Source: Candidatus Aminicenantota bacterium
Lineage (GTDB): Bacteria; Acidobacteriota; Aminicenantia; Aminicenantales; UBA4085
Length of the DNA: 51,700 nucleotides
Assembly (NCBI GenBank): GCA_017883285.1
Contig: JADGNV010000058.1
Location: 1-51,700 of the forward strand
Direction: 5' to 3'
The notes beneath the pieces are model-generated. The model made no database searches. It had not been told where the DNA came from and saw only the letters and a list, made by a program, of their open reading frames with translations. The number at the start of each line of letters is the position of its first letter. Position 1 is the stretch's first letter. Shown here in pieces: positions 31,219 to 41,548 of the stretch. The position numbers and the translations under genes were made by a program.

Positions 31219-32622
31219 ATGTATTATCAGAAAGACGCAGAAAATAAGAATTTCGGCTTCACGAGCGAGGAGGAGGTCCTCAAGACCGTCCTCGATCCGG
31301 CCCGCAAAATCGAATTCATCCGGATTATCTTTCCCGACATCCTGGGCCGGCCCATGGACTTTTCCTTCCCGAGCGCCGAGCTCGAAAAGGCCTTCGCCGA
31401 AGGCAAGGGCTTCGACGGCTCGTCGGTCGAAGGGTTCGTCCGGATCGAGGAAAGCGACCTGAACATCAAGCCCGACCCGACGACCTGCCGCGTCCTGCCC
31501 TGGGAATACAAGGGCTTCTCCGGCGACACGACCTGGCGGGAAGCGGTCATGTTCGGCGACATCCTGACGCCCGACGGCAAGCCCTACCTGGGCGACTCGC
31601 GCTACGCCCTGAAGCGCGCCCTCCGGTCCGCGGCCGAGGCCGGGTTCGACGACTTCAAGGTCGGGCCCGAGCTCGAATTCTTCATCTTCGCCAACGAGCG
31701 CGAGCCCGTCCCCCTCGACGCGGGCGGCTATTTCTTCGCCGGCCGGCACGGCGAAATCCGCAAGGAGATCCAGCTCCTCCTGAAGAAGATGGGCATCCCC
31801 TCCGAATACGATCACCACGAAGTCGCCCACGGCCAGCACGAGATCGACCTCCGCTATGCGCCCGCCCTGTCCATGGCCGACATCGGGATGATCTTCCGCT
31901 ACATGGTCAAGCGCGTCGCCCGGATGCACAACCTCTATGCCACCTTCATGCCCAAGCCGATCAGCGGCCAGAACGGGAGCGGGATGCACGTCCATCAGTC
32001 CCTGTGGGCCGGAAAGAACAACCTGTTCTTCGACCCGGCCGGGGCCTATCACCTGAGCGACACCGCCCGCTATTACGTCTCCGGGCTGACGACCCACGCC
32101 CGGGAGATCAGCGCCGTCTTCAGCCAGTGGATCAATTCCTACAAGCGCCTCATCGAGGGCTACGAGGCCCCCGTCTACATCGCCTGGGGCCAGAAGAACC
32201 GGTCGGCCTACATCCGCGTCCCGCGCTACCAGCCCGGCAAGGAGATCGCCACCCGGATCGAGCTGCGCTCGCCCGACCCGGGCTGCAACATCTACCTCGC
32301 CTTCGCCACCATGCTCACCGCCGGACTGACCGGCATCCGGGAGCGCTACCCGATGCCGGATCCGGTCGAGGAGAACATCTACGACATGAGCGGCGCCCGG
32401 CAGAAGAAGTTCCACATTCTAACGCTGCCCCGGAACCTCGACGAGGCGGTCCGGCTCATGGAGAAGAGCGATCTCGTCCGCACGGCCCTCGGCGACCACA
32501 TCTTCGAGAAATTCATCGCCAACAAGCGGGAGGAGATCGCCGAGTACACGAAGAACGTGGGCTCGGAGTTCGACAAGCAGGTCAGCGACTACGAGGTCCA
32601 GCGCTATCTGCCGTTCCTGTGA
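31219..32622 (+). CDS. glnA: Glutamine synthetase, type I
   Basis: The 467-residue protein has the GSI signatures: GFDGSSVEGF, the metal and glutamate site VGPELEFFIF, HEVAHGQHEIDLRY, the ATP site NGSGMHVHQSLW, and the catalytic NRSAYIRVPRY. It joins ammonia to glutamate with ATP in the cytoplasm. An NIYDMSG segment lies where GSI-beta enzymes carry their adenylylated tyrosine, but the following residues do not match the classic NLYDLPPEE, so adenylylation is doubtful. It lies divergent from an Lrp-type regulator and upstream of glutamate dehydrogenase, which indicates a nitrogen-assimilation region. Confidence 0.96.
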   Translation: MYYQKDAENKNFGFTSEEEVLKTVLDPARKIEFIRIIFPDILGRPMDFSFPSAELEKAFAEGKGFDGSSVEGFVRIEESDLNIKPDPTTCRVLPWEYKGFSGDTTWREAVMFGDILTPDGKPYLGDSRYALKRALRSAAEAGFDDFKVGPELEFFIFANEREPVPLDAGGYFFAGRHGEIRKEIQLLLKKMGIPSEYDHHEVAHGQHEIDLRYAPALSMADIGMIFRYMVKRVARMHNLYATFMPKPISGQNGSGMHVHQSLWAGKNNLFFDPAGAYHLSDTARYYVSGLTTHAREISAVFSQWINSYKRLIEGYEAPVYIAWGQKNRSAYIRVPRYQPGKEIATRIELRSPDPGCNIYLAFATMLTAGLTGIRERYPMPDPVEENIYDMSGARQKKFHILTLPRNLDEAVRLMEKSDLVRTALGDHIFEKFIANKREEIAEYTKNVGSEFDKQVSDYEVQRYLPFL

Positions 32623-32668
32623 CGAGCGGCGCCAGGCCGCGTGCATGTCCGGCGCCGCCCTTCCGGAA

Positions 32669-32698
32669 TTGACACAAATCCACGTATAACGATATAGT
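32669..32698 (+). promoter_or_regulatory. Promoter upstream of glutamate dehydrogenase
   Basis: TTGACA (32669-32674), 18 bases, TATAGT (32693-32698). This would give a leader of about 100 bases before the ATG at 32806. Confidence 0.65.
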
Positions 32699-32805
32699 AT
32701 GTCCTAGTCCATGGGGCTAGTCGGCCCGACGGTTCCCCTGCCCAACGGGAAGGGACGAGTCGCCGAACATTCATAACCATTTTCGCCCTCATAAGGAGTA
32801 TGCCG

Positions 32806-34092
<1,287 letters not shown>

Positions 34093-34126
34093 GAATGAAG
34101 GGCACGGGCCCTTAATTGAAGAAAGC

Positions 34127-34151
34127 GCCGCCCGGAGAAAACCCGGGCGGC
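34127..34151 (+). terminator. Perfect 9-bp GC hairpin after gdhA
   Basis: GCCGCCCGG (34127-34135) pairs with CCGGGCGGC (34143-34151) around the loop AGAAAAC. It starts 35 bases after the gdhA stop and ends 14 bases before the next ATG. No U-run follows, so it may attenuate rather than end transcription, or sequester the next ribosome site. Confidence 0.5.
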
Positions 34152-34164
34152 GGAGCGCTGCGGC

Positions 34165-36927
34165 ATGGATACGATGCGGAAGTCTCAATTTGTTCCGAGC
34201 GGGCGCCTGCGCGAGCGGGTCAAGGAGTTGACGTGCCTCCAAAGCATCGTTTCTATCATCGAAACGGCCGGGGGGGCGCGGGAGGCGATTCTTCAAGGCA
34301 TCGTCGACCTGATCCCGGCGGGGTGGCAATTTCCCGAGCTCTGCCGGGCGCGGATCAAGTTCCGCGAGGCCGTCTTTCAGACGCCGGGTTTCGAGGAAAC
34401 GAGCTGGATGCAGCGCGTTCCCTTGCGGGCAGGCGGAGCGACCGTCGGCAGCCTTGAAGTCAGCTACTCCGGGAAGATCTCCGAACACCGCGGGGAACCA
34501 TTTCTCCTCGAAGAAAAAAAGCTGATCGAGCTCATCGGCAGCCGCCTCGGCCGTCTCATCGAGGAATGGGAGGGTGCCCTGGCGTCCGGCGCCGGAACCG
34601 CAGAGGCCGAACCGGGCCCCCATCGCAAACCCGATTGGCTTGTCATTATGGACCTCCTCAAGGAGACCGATCCGATCCTTCACAAGCGCATCCTGCGCCG
34701 GCTCATGAACCATCTCCATTGGCAGGGCGTCCCGGGTGTCCAAGGCCTGCTGATCCAGTTCACGCCGGAATTCTATGCCGGCTGGCCGGGCGGCGCCCGG
34801 GATGAAAACCAACCGCTTCCTATGCAGGACGTCGAGGCCTTGGAACGCGTGTTCGAGGAGGCGCTTTGGATCGCCACGCTGGCGATCCCCGAGAAGGAGA
34901 TGCCCTCCCTGATTAAGAAATGGATGCGGCAGGACAAATTCGGCTTTTTCATCCTGGCCACGGAGAAGCGCGACATTTCCCTGATCGAAATCAAAGAGAT
35001 TATCAACCGGTTCTGCCGCTCGACCCGAGAGGACGAACAGGCCCTTTCGCGGGCCGACGATCTTCAGGCCCGGATCGCCCTCATCCGCCGCTTCATCAGC
35101 GACAGGCTCCAGGTCATAGGGATCGTCCGGGACTATATGACGATCCATGACTTCGGGCGGTTGCTCACGCGGGTGATGGGTCCGAGCCAAGGCACGGGGA
35201 AGCTCGGCGGAAAAGCGGCCGGGATGGTGATGGCCGAACATATTCTCCGCAAGAAGAGGAGAGAAGAGCCGGGCATCGGAGAGTTCCGCGTCCCGAAGTC
35301 CTGGTTCATCGCCTCCGACGGAGTCATCGATTTCATCCATTACAATTTTCTGGAGGACTTTCAGAGCTTCAAGTTCTCTCCGCTCGAGGAAATCCGGCAC
35401 AACTTCCCCTATCTCGAACAGGTCTGCAAGCATTCCTTTTTTTCGGCCGAGATGCAGAGCCAGCTCAGACTCATCCTGGACGACTTGGGCGAGGAGCCGC
35501 TGATCGTCCGGTCCTCAAGTCTGCTCGAGGACAGCAAGGGAACGGCGTTCTCGGGAAAATACCGGAGCCTGTTTCTTGCGAACACGGGCTCGAAGGAGGA
35601 AAGGCTGGCGGCGCTCTCCCAGGCCGTCGCCGAGGTGTATGCCTCGACCTTCAATCCCGACGCCATTCAGTACCGCGCTGAACGCGGCCTCCTCGATTAC
35701 TACGAGGAGATGGGCGTCCTGATCCAGCGGGTCGTCGGCCGCCGCGTCGGCCGCTATTTTTTCCCCGCCTTCGCCGGCGTCGCCTTTTCCAACAACGAAT
35801 TCCGCTGGTCGCCCCGCGTCCGACGCGAGGACGGCATCCTGCGGCTGGTGGCCGGGATGGGCACGAGGGCCGTCGACCGCGTCGGACAGGATTACCCGAT
35901 CCTGGTCAGCCCCGGAAAGCCGGACATCCGGGTGAATGCGATGCCCGAGGAAATCGTTCATTACGCCCAGAAATTCATCGACCTCATCAACATGGAGACC
36001 GGACGTTTCGAGACGCACTCCGTCGATGAAATCCTCCGTGAGGTCGGCGGCGACTTCCCCCTCTGGAACCAGATCTTCTCGGTGTTCGACGGGAGCACGG
36101 TCCGGCGGGCCAGCGCGGCCATGGACTATCCGGACGCGGGCGGCCTGGTCGTCACCTTCACCGGCCTCATCGAGACCACGGGCTTCATCAAGCAAATGCG
36201 GGAGATCATGCGCGTCCTGAAGGAGACCTACGGCATGCCGGTGGACGTCGAATTCGCCCACGACGGAAAAGACCTGCACATCCTCCAGTGCCGACCTCAA
36301 AGCCAGTTGGAGGATGAAGAGCCTGTCTTGATTCCCAAGTGGATCCCCGAAAAGAAAAAGCTCTTCTCCGCCCATCGGCACATTACGAACGGCCGGGTCC
36401 GGGGCATCCGGACGATCGTCTATGTCGATCCGGAGAGTTACGCCGCCATGGATTCCCTGGCGGACATGATCGCCGTGGGCGACGCCGTCAGCCGGCTCAA
36501 CGCCCGGCTCCCCCGGAAATCGTTCTTCCTCATGGGCCCGGGACGCTGGGGGAGCCGGGGCGACATCCGCCTCGGCGTCCGGGTGACCTATGCGGACATC
36601 AACAACTCCGCGATGCTGATCGAGATCGCCCGGAAGGTGGGCAACTACGTCCCCGACCTGTCCTTCGGGACCCATTTCTTCCAGGACCTCGTGGAAGCCA
36701 ACATCCGCTACCTGGCCCTCTATCCAGACGAGGACGGGATGATTTTCGCCCAGGACTTCCTGCAGGGGTCTCCGAATTCCCTGGCCCTCCTTCTTCCGGA
36801 ATACGAGTACCTGTCGAACGTCATCCATGTGATCGATATCCCCACCGTCGCGAATGGAAGTGAGGTCGTCGTCGTGATGGACGCCGAAAGCGAAAACGCT
36901 CTCGGCTACCTGTCCGAGCCCAAATGA
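34165..36927 (+). CDS. PEP-synthase-like protein: GAF-like plus PEP/pyruvate-binding ATP-grasp domain
   Basis: The 920-residue cytoplasmic protein has a GAF-like N-terminal domain (about residues 20-140). A linker follows, then the nucleotide-binding domain of PEP synthase/PPDK enzymes (about 335-715: GKLGGKAAGMVMAEHIL, PLIVRSSSLLEDSKGTAFSG, VEFAHDGKDLHILQCRPQSQ). The usual next parts, the swivelling phosphohistidine domain (T-S-H-A type) and the PEP/pyruvate barrel, are absent. Instead there is an unfamiliar C-terminal domain of about 190 residues with MGPGRWGSRGDIRLG and FGTHFFQDLVEANIRYL. It may transfer phosphate from ATP to an unknown acceptor, with the GAF domain as a sensor. It lies between gdhA and the NuoE-like operon. 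Confidence 0.78.
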   Translation: MDTMRKSQFVPSGRLRERVKELTCLQSIVSIIETAGGAREAILQGIVDLIPAGWQFPELCRARIKFREAVFQTPGFEETSWMQRVPLRAGGATVGSLEVSYSGKISEHRGEPFLLEEKKLIELIGSRLGRLIEEWEGALASGAGTAEAEPGPHRKPDWLVIMDLLKETDPILHKRILRRLMNHLHWQGVPGVQGLLIQFTPEFYAGWPGGARDENQPLPMQDVEALERVFEEALWIATLAIPEKEMPSLIKKWMRQDKFGFFILATEKRDISLIEIKEIINRFCRSTREDEQALSRADDLQARIALIRRFISDRLQVIGIVRDYMTIHDFGRLLTRVMGPSQGTGKLGGKAAGMVMAEHILRKKRREEPGIGEFRVPKSWFIASDGVIDFIHYNFLEDFQSFKFSPLEEIRHNFPYLEQVCKHSFFSAEMQSQLRLILDDLGEEPLIVRSSSLLEDSKGTAFSGKYRSLFLANTGSKEERLAALSQAVAEVYASTFNPDAIQYRAERGLLDYYEEMGVLIQRVVGRRVGRYFFPAFAGVAFSNNEFRWSPRVRREDGILRLVAGMGTRAVDRVGQDYPILVSPGKPDIRVNAMPEEIVHYAQKFIDLINMETGRFETHSVDEILREVGGDFPLWNQIFSVFDGSTVRRASAAMDYPDAGGLVVTFTGLIETTGFIKQMREIMRVLKETYGMPVDVEFAHDGKDLHILQCRPQSQLEDEEPVLIPKWIPEKKKLFSAHRHITNGRVRGIRTIVYVDPESYAAMDSLADMIAVGDAVSRLNARLPRKSFFLMGPGRWGSRGDIRLGVRVTYADINNSAMLIEIARKVGNYVPDLSFGTHFFQDLVEANIRYLALYPDEDGMIFAQDFLQGSPNSLALLLPEYEYLSNVIHVIDIPTVANGSEVVVVMDAESENALGYLSEPK

Positions 36928-36967
36928 TTCCGATGGGGATCCGGCTCCTGCGGCCGCCGACCTTTTC

Positions 36968-36996
36968 TTGACAAGCCCGCTTTTTTAGTATAGAAA
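36968..36996 (+). promoter_or_regulatory. Promoter of the NuoE / HydB-GltD / NuoG-like / GltB-like operon
   Basis: TTGACA (36968-36973), 17 bases, TAGAAA (36991-36996). A start near 37003 leaves a leader of about 185 bases before the GTG at 37188. Confidence 0.55.
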
Positions 36997-37105
36997 AATT
37001 CTTCGCAATTATAAGCCTGATTTCGTGGCATAACGAAGAGGAGTCATTCATTCATACCTCAACGCCCGTGCCCGCGCACTTGAGGCCTTCCTGGAGCGGC
37101 GGATC

Positions 37106-37126
37106 CTCGGCCGCATCCGGGCCGAG
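37106..37126 (+). promoter_or_regulatory. Leader hairpin in the 5' region of the NuoE-like operon
   Basis: CTCGGCC (37106-37112) pairs perfectly with GGCCGAG (37120-37126) around a seven-base loop. The 260-base gap between the PEP-synthase-like gene and the NuoE-like gene holds only the promoter, this hairpin and a strong ribosome site (TGGAGGG). No T-run follows the hairpin and no known riboswitch was recognised. Confidence 0.35.
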
Positions 37127-37187
37127 CCCTGCCCGCCTTCCATCCGAAAGACAACGTCATCAATCCAAATTCCCTGGAGGGATATAA

Positions 37188-37667
37188 GTGGAAGCCGTCA
37201 ACACAACTGTGGAATCCTACCTCGTCAAACACCATAGGGAAAAGCGCGCTTTGATCGCCATCCTGCAGGACATCCAAGCGGAATACAACTACCTTCCCCG
37301 CGAAGCCTTGGAGACCGTCGCGAAGTCCCTGAACATTCCCCTGATCGACGTCATCGGGGTGGCAACGTTTTACCGGGCCTTCAGCCTCAAGCCGCGGGGG
37401 CGGCACCTGGTGACGGTCTGCCTCGGGACCGCCTGTCATGTCCGCGGAGGCCCCAGGATCCTCTCGGAATTCGAGAAGAGGCTGGCCGTCGAGCCCGGCG
37501 AGACCACGCCCGACAACCAGTTCACCCTGGAAACGGTGGCCTGTTTGGGATGCTGCGCCATCGGGCCGGTCGTGGTCGTGGATGGGACCTACCACGCTCA
37601 CACGACCATGGGCAAGGTCGATGCCATCCTCCGCAGGTACACGGTCAAAAAGAAGGGAAAAAAATGA
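37188..37667 (+). CDS. NuoE/HydC-like [2Fe-2S] subunit
   Basis: The 159-residue protein follows the 24-kDa NuoE family: a helical N-terminus (ILQDIQAEYNYLPREALETV) and a thioredoxin-like [2Fe-2S] domain with C78, C83, C119 and C123 (VCLGTAC ... CLGCCAIGP). In HydABC, NADP-reducing hydrogenases and complex I it passes electrons beside the NuoF-like flavoprotein. GTG at 37188 follows GGAGG at good spacing. Its stop overlaps the next start by four bases (ATGA), so the two subunits are made together. Confidence 0.93.
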   Translation: MEAVNTTVESYLVKHHREKRALIAILQDIQAEYNYLPREALETVAKSLNIPLIDVIGVATFYRAFSLKPRGRHLVTVCLGTACHVRGGPRILSEFEKRLAVEPGETTPDNQFTLETVACLGCCAIGPVVVVDGTYHAHTTMGKVDAILRRYTVKKKGKK

Positions 37668-40600
37668 GCGCCCACGACAAGATCACGTCCGTCGCCCAGC
37701 TGAAAAAGGTCCTCCGGGAGGAGGCCGCCCGGCGCAAGGCGGAAACCCGGCCGGTCCTGACCGTCTCGGCCGGGACCTGCGGCCTGGCCCGAGGATCCCA
37801 GAAGGTTATCGACGCCCTGAACGCCGTCATCCGGAAGGAGAAACTCGAGAACAAAGTCAAGGTCCGGGTCACCGGCTGCCACGGCTTCTGCGAGGCCGAG
37901 CCGAACATCATCCTTCAGCCGAGCGATATCTTCTACCAGAAGGTCGGCCCGGAAAAAGCGGCCGACATCATCCACAAGACCGTCCTGAAGAAAAAAGTCC
38001 TCGCCGATCTTCTTTACGTCGATCCGAACACCGGCGACAGGGCGCAGGGCGAGAACGACATTCCTTTTTATAAGAAACAGAAGCGTCTCGTCCTCGGCGA
38101 CAACGCCCTGATCGATCCGACCGACATCCACGACTACTTCGCCATCGGCGGCTACAGTGCCCTGGCCAAGGTTCTCGGCGGGATGCCGCCCGAGAGCGTC
38201 ATCGAGGCCGTCAAGACCTCGGGTCTCCGCGGCCGCGGCGGCGCGGGATTCCCGACCGGGACCAAATGGGAGCTCGCCCGCAAGTCCAGGGGCGACATCA
38301 AATACGTCATCTGCAACGCGGACGAAGGCGATCCGGGGGCCTACATGGACCGCAGCCTCCTCGAAGGCAACCCTCACCGGGTCTTGGAAGGCATGATCAT
38401 CGGCGCCTATGCCATCGGCGCCGCCCGCGGCTACATGTACGTCCGCGACGAATATCCCCTCGCCGTAAAACATATCATCCAAGCCATCGAGCAGGCCCGC
38501 GAACACGGACTGCTGGGCGAGGACATCCTCGGTTCCGGATTCGCCTTCGACCTTCAGATCGCCAAGGGGGCGGGCGCCTTTGTCTGCGGAGAGGAGACCG
38601 CGCTCATCGCCTCCGTCGAAGGCCGGGTCGGCGAACCGCGCCAGCGGCCCCCGTTCCCCGCCCAAAAAGGGCTCTGGGGAAAGCCGACCAACATCAACAA
38701 CGTCGAGACTTGGGGCAACGTCCCCCGCATCATCATCAAGGGCGGCCCCGCGTTCGCCAAGATCGGCACCGACAACAGCAAGGGCACCAAGATCTTTTCC
38801 CTCGTCGGCAAGATCAACAACACAGGACTCGTCGAGGTCCCCATGGGCATCAGCCTCCGGGAGATCATCTACGACATCGGCGGCGGTATTCCCGACAATA
38901 AGGCCTTCAAGGCCGTCCAAACGGGCGGCCCTTCGGGCGGATGCCTGCCGAAAGACCTGCTCGATCTCCCCATCGATTACCAGAGCCTGGCCCAGGCCGG
39001 GGCGATCATGGGCTCGGGCGGCATGATCATCATGGACGAATCCACGTGCATGGTCGACATCGCCAAGTACTTCCTGAACTTCCTCCGGTACGAATCCTGC
39101 GGCAAGTGCCTCTCCTGCCGGGAGGGGACGCAACGGATGTGGGAGATCGTCAAGAAGATCTCGGACGGCCGGGGCGAGGAAAGCGACCTGGATCTCCTCG
39201 AGGAGCTGGCCTACGCGGTCAAGGACAGCTCGATGTGCGGACTCGGCCAGACCGCGGCCAATCCCGTGCTGTCAACCCTGAAATACTTCCGCAAAGAGTA
39301 CGAATATCATATCAAGAACAAGAAATGCGCGGCGCTCGTCTGCAAGGAGATCGTCTCCTCGCCGTGCCACTATATCTGCCCCATCGGCCAGGAGGCCTCG
39401 ACCTACATCGCCCATGTCGCCCAGGGGAATTATCAAGAGGCCTTCAACATCATCATGAAGGACAATCCCCTGCCGTCCGTCTGCGCCCGGGTCTGCCATC
39501 ATCCCTGCGAAAAGGTCTGCCGCGCCGGCGAGTCGGGCCAGCCCATTTCGATCCGGGCCATCAAGCGCTTCGTCATGGACTGGGCCGAAAAGAACGACGT
39601 CCGCTATGAACCGGAACCCGTGAAGCAGGGCCTGGAGAGGGTCGCCGTCATCGGTTCCGGACCGGCGGGTTTGACCGCAGCCTATTACCTGGCCCGCAAG
39701 GGTTTCTGCCCGACGATCTTTGAGGCCCTTCCCGTGGCCGGCGGCATGCTGAGCATCGGCATCCCCGACCACCGTCTCCCTCGCGCGGTCGTGGCCCGGG
39801 ACATCGAGAAAATCGAAGCCGCCGGCGTCGAGATCCGGACGAACATGGTCTTGGGCAAGGACTTCACCCTCAACAAGCTGTTCAAGGACGGGTATAAGGC
39901 GGTGTTCTGCGCCACGGGAGCCGGCCAATCGCTGGCCATGGGCATCCCGGGCGAGGACGCCCGGGGGGTCCTCCATTCACTGGAGTATCTTCTGGATGTG
40001 AACCTCGGAAAAAAGGTGCAGATCGGCAGGCGGGTATGCATCGTGGGCGGAGGAAATTCGGCCATCGACGCCGCCCGCGCCGCCCTCCGCCAGAAGGGCT
40101 GCGAAAAAGTCGCGATCTTCTACCGCCGGACCAAGGCCGAGATGCCGGCCATCGCCGAGGAAGTGGACGCGGCCATCGAGGAAGGCGTCGAGATCCAGTT
40201 CCTGGTGGCCCCGGTCAAGGTCCTGACCAAGAACGGAAAAGTGTACGCCATCGAGTGCCAGCGAATGCGTCTTGGCGACAAGGACGCGAGCGGCCGGCGG
40301 AAGCCGATCCCGATCGAGGGCTCGAATTTCATTAACAAGCTGGATACGCTCATCCTGGCCATCAGCGAACGGCCCGACACCTCGTATATCGGCGAAGGCG
40401 ATGAGGTCCAGCGCCACGGGGAGAACATCATCATCGACCCGGAACTGGCCACGACCACGCGCCCGGGCGTGTTCGCCGGCGGCGATGCCGTGACCGGGCC
40501 CAACACGGTCGTTGAGTCCATGGCCGCCGGGAAACTGGCCGCCGACAGCATCGAAAAATACATCCGCGGCCTGCCTGTGCAGCCCGACTATCGCCTCACC

Positions 40601-40822
40601 CGTCCGTCGGTCTTTGCCGGGCCGACCGAGATGACCCCCGAGGAAGCGGCCAAAGCCCGGCGGCCCCGAACGCCTCATCTGTCCCTCGCCCAGCGAAAGA
40701 CAAGCTTCAGGGAAGTCGAGCTGGGCCTGACCGAGCGGATGGCCTGCCAGGAAGCCAGGCGCTGTCTCCGCTGCGATCTGGAGACCGAGGACGGCAAAAA
40801 CTCGCTAGGAGCGAAGAAATGA
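37664..40822 (+). CDS. HydB/NuoF-like flavoprotein fused to a GltD/NfnB-like FAD oxidoreductase
   Basis: This 1052-residue protein is a fusion. Residues about 25-120 are the thioredoxin-like ferredoxin domain found at the start of HydB (TGCHGFCEAEP). About 125-545 is the NuoF module: FMN/NADH site GLRGRGGAGFPTGTKW, NADEGDPGAYMDR, and cluster cysteines C479, C482, C485 and C525. About 550-650 is a Fer4_20-type cluster domain (VCARVCHHPCEKVCRAG). From 660 comes a GltD/Nfn-type two-dinucleotide fold: FAD site VAVIGSGPAGLTAAYYLARK, a second site VGGGNSAIDAAR near 795, and FAGGDAVTGPNTVVE near 936. It could connect NADH, NAD(P)H and Fe-S carriers in one chain. I start at ATG 37664, which overlaps the previous stop; a longer frame from 37550 only covers the NuoE gene out of register. 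Confidence 0.92.
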   Translation: MSAHDKITSVAQLKKVLREEAARRKAETRPVLTVSAGTCGLARGSQKVIDALNAVIRKEKLENKVKVRVTGCHGFCEAEPNIILQPSDIFYQKVGPEKAADIIHKTVLKKKVLADLLYVDPNTGDRAQGENDIPFYKKQKRLVLGDNALIDPTDIHDYFAIGGYSALAKVLGGMPPESVIEAVKTSGLRGRGGAGFPTGTKWELARKSRGDIKYVICNADEGDPGAYMDRSLLEGNPHRVLEGMIIGAYAIGAARGYMYVRDEYPLAVKHIIQAIEQAREHGLLGEDILGSGFAFDLQIAKGAGAFVCGEETALIASVEGRVGEPRQRPPFPAQKGLWGKPTNINNVETWGNVPRIIIKGGPAFAKIGTDNSKGTKIFSLVGKINNTGLVEVPMGISLREIIYDIGGGIPDNKAFKAVQTGGPSGGCLPKDLLDLPIDYQSLAQAGAIMGSGGMIIMDESTCMVDIAKYFLNFLRYESCGKCLSCREGTQRMWEIVKKISDGRGEESDLDLLEELAYAVKDSSMCGLGQTAANPVLSTLKYFRKEYEYHIKNKKCAALVCKEIVSSPCHYICPIGQEASTYIAHVAQGNYQEAFNIIMKDNPLPSVCARVCHHPCEKVCRAGESGQPISIRAIKRFVMDWAEKNDVRYEPEPVKQGLERVAVIGSGPAGLTAAYYLARKGFCPTIFEALPVAGGMLSIGIPDHRLPRAVVARDIEKIEAAGVEIRTNMVLGKDFTLNKLFKDGYKAVFCATGAGQSLAMGIPGEDARGVLHSLEYLLDVNLGKKVQIGRRVCIVGGGNSAIDAARAALRQKGCEKVAIFYRRTKAEMPAIAEEVDAAIEEGVEIQFLVAPVKVLTKNGKVYAIECQRMRLGDKDASGRRKPIPIEGSNFINKLDTLILAISERPDTSYIGEGDEVQRHGENIIIDPELATTTRPGVFAGGDAVTGPNTVVESMAAGKLAADSIEKYIRGLPVQPDYRLTRPSVFAGPTEMTPEEAAKARRPRTPHLSLAQRKTSFREVELGLTERMACQEARRCLRCDLETEDGKNSLGAKK

Positions 40823-41502
40823 TCGAGCTGAAAATCAACGGATTGGAGGTCAAGGCCGAGGAGGGCTGGACGCTCCTCGAGGCCGCCCGGTTTTACGGCC
40901 TCGAGATCCCGACGCTCTGCCACAACGACGGGCTGAGCGAGTTCGGAGGGTGCCGGCTGTGCCTGGTCGAGATCGGCGAAGGCCCGCGGGCGAAGCTGGT
41001 CTCCTCCTGCACGTATCCGGTCGAAGAGGGACTCGTCGTCCACACCGACACGGCCCGGGTCATCAAGGCCCGGCGGATGATGATCGAGCTCATGCTCTCC
41101 ACGGCGCCCGGTTCCAAGAAAATCCAGGACCTGGCCTCGAAGTTCGGCCTGACCCACCAGAGGTTCAAGCCTCGCAACGAGGAATGCGTCTATTGCGGCC
41201 TGTGCGTTCGGATCTGCAGCGAGCAGATGGACGCCCGGGCGATCGGCTTCCAGTACCGCGGCCACAACCGCAAGATCGGAACGCCGTTCGATGTCAAGTC
41301 CGAGGTCTGCCGGCTGTGCGGCGCGTGCATGTACATCTGTCCGGCCTGCGCGCTCCGCTGTCAGGGGCCGGCCGCGGACACGGACATTTGCAACGCCTGT
41401 CTGACCATGGAACCGACCTGTCTGGAGGAGTACGGCGAGCTGCAGTGCTGGATGTACGATGCCGGCCGGTGCGGGACGTGCGTCGAGGACAAGAAGAAGT
41501 AA
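40819..41502 (+). CDS. NuoG/HydA N-terminal-like ferredoxin subunit, cysteine-rich
   Basis: The 227-residue protein begins with a plant-type [2Fe-2S] fold (C34, C45, C48, C64). Two [4Fe-4S] motifs follow: C123, C126, C129, C133 and C164, C167, C170, C174. Eight more cysteines come after C174 (C177, C181, C191, C194, C201, C210, C218, C221), enough for further clusters or a metal site. The H-cluster domain of HydA and the molybdopterin domain of NuoG/FdhA are absent, so this is an electron-wiring subunit only. The start overlaps the preceding stop by four bases. Confidence 0.88.
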   Translation: MIELKINGLEVKAEEGWTLLEAARFYGLEIPTLCHNDGLSEFGGCRLCLVEIGEGPRAKLVSSCTYPVEEGLVVHTDTARVIKARRMMIELMLSTAPGSKKIQDLASKFGLTHQRFKPRNEECVYCGLCVRICSEQMDARAIGFQYRGHNRKIGTPFDVKSEVCRLCGACMYICPACALRCQGPAADTDICNACLTMEPTCLEEYGELQCWMYDAGRCGTCVEDKKK

Positions 41503-41512
41503 GGCCATCCCC

Positions 41513-41548
41513 ATGGCTCTCATCACCCCAGAATATAAGATTAACTAA
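41513..41548 (+). CDS. Possible 11-residue leader peptide before the GltB-like gene
   Basis: ATG at 41513 opens MALITPEYKIN and stops at 41546-41548 (TAA), whose last bases join the AAAGGAGGT ribosome site of the next gene. It could couple translation, or be chance. No separate ribosome site is visible. Confidence 0.25.
   Translation: MALITPEYKIN

Noticed and set aside
34566-34580. Palindrome TCCGGCGCCGGA in the linker of the PEP-synthase-like gene (near 34588)
   Set aside because: It has no loop and is a short GC palindrome expected by chance in this composition; not counted with the hairpin insertions.
37550-37663. Upstream extension of the HydB-GltD fusion
   Set aside because: These codons lie within the NuoE-like gene in a different frame; ATG 37664 overlaps the NuoE stop in the usual ATGA manner.
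37674-37910. Loss of a [2Fe-2S] ligand in the first domain of the HydB-GltD fusion
   Set aside because: The motif SAGTCGLA has one cysteine fewer than a C-x4-C pattern, but similar reduced motifs occur in HydB/HndC-type proteins, so this is not clearly a defect.
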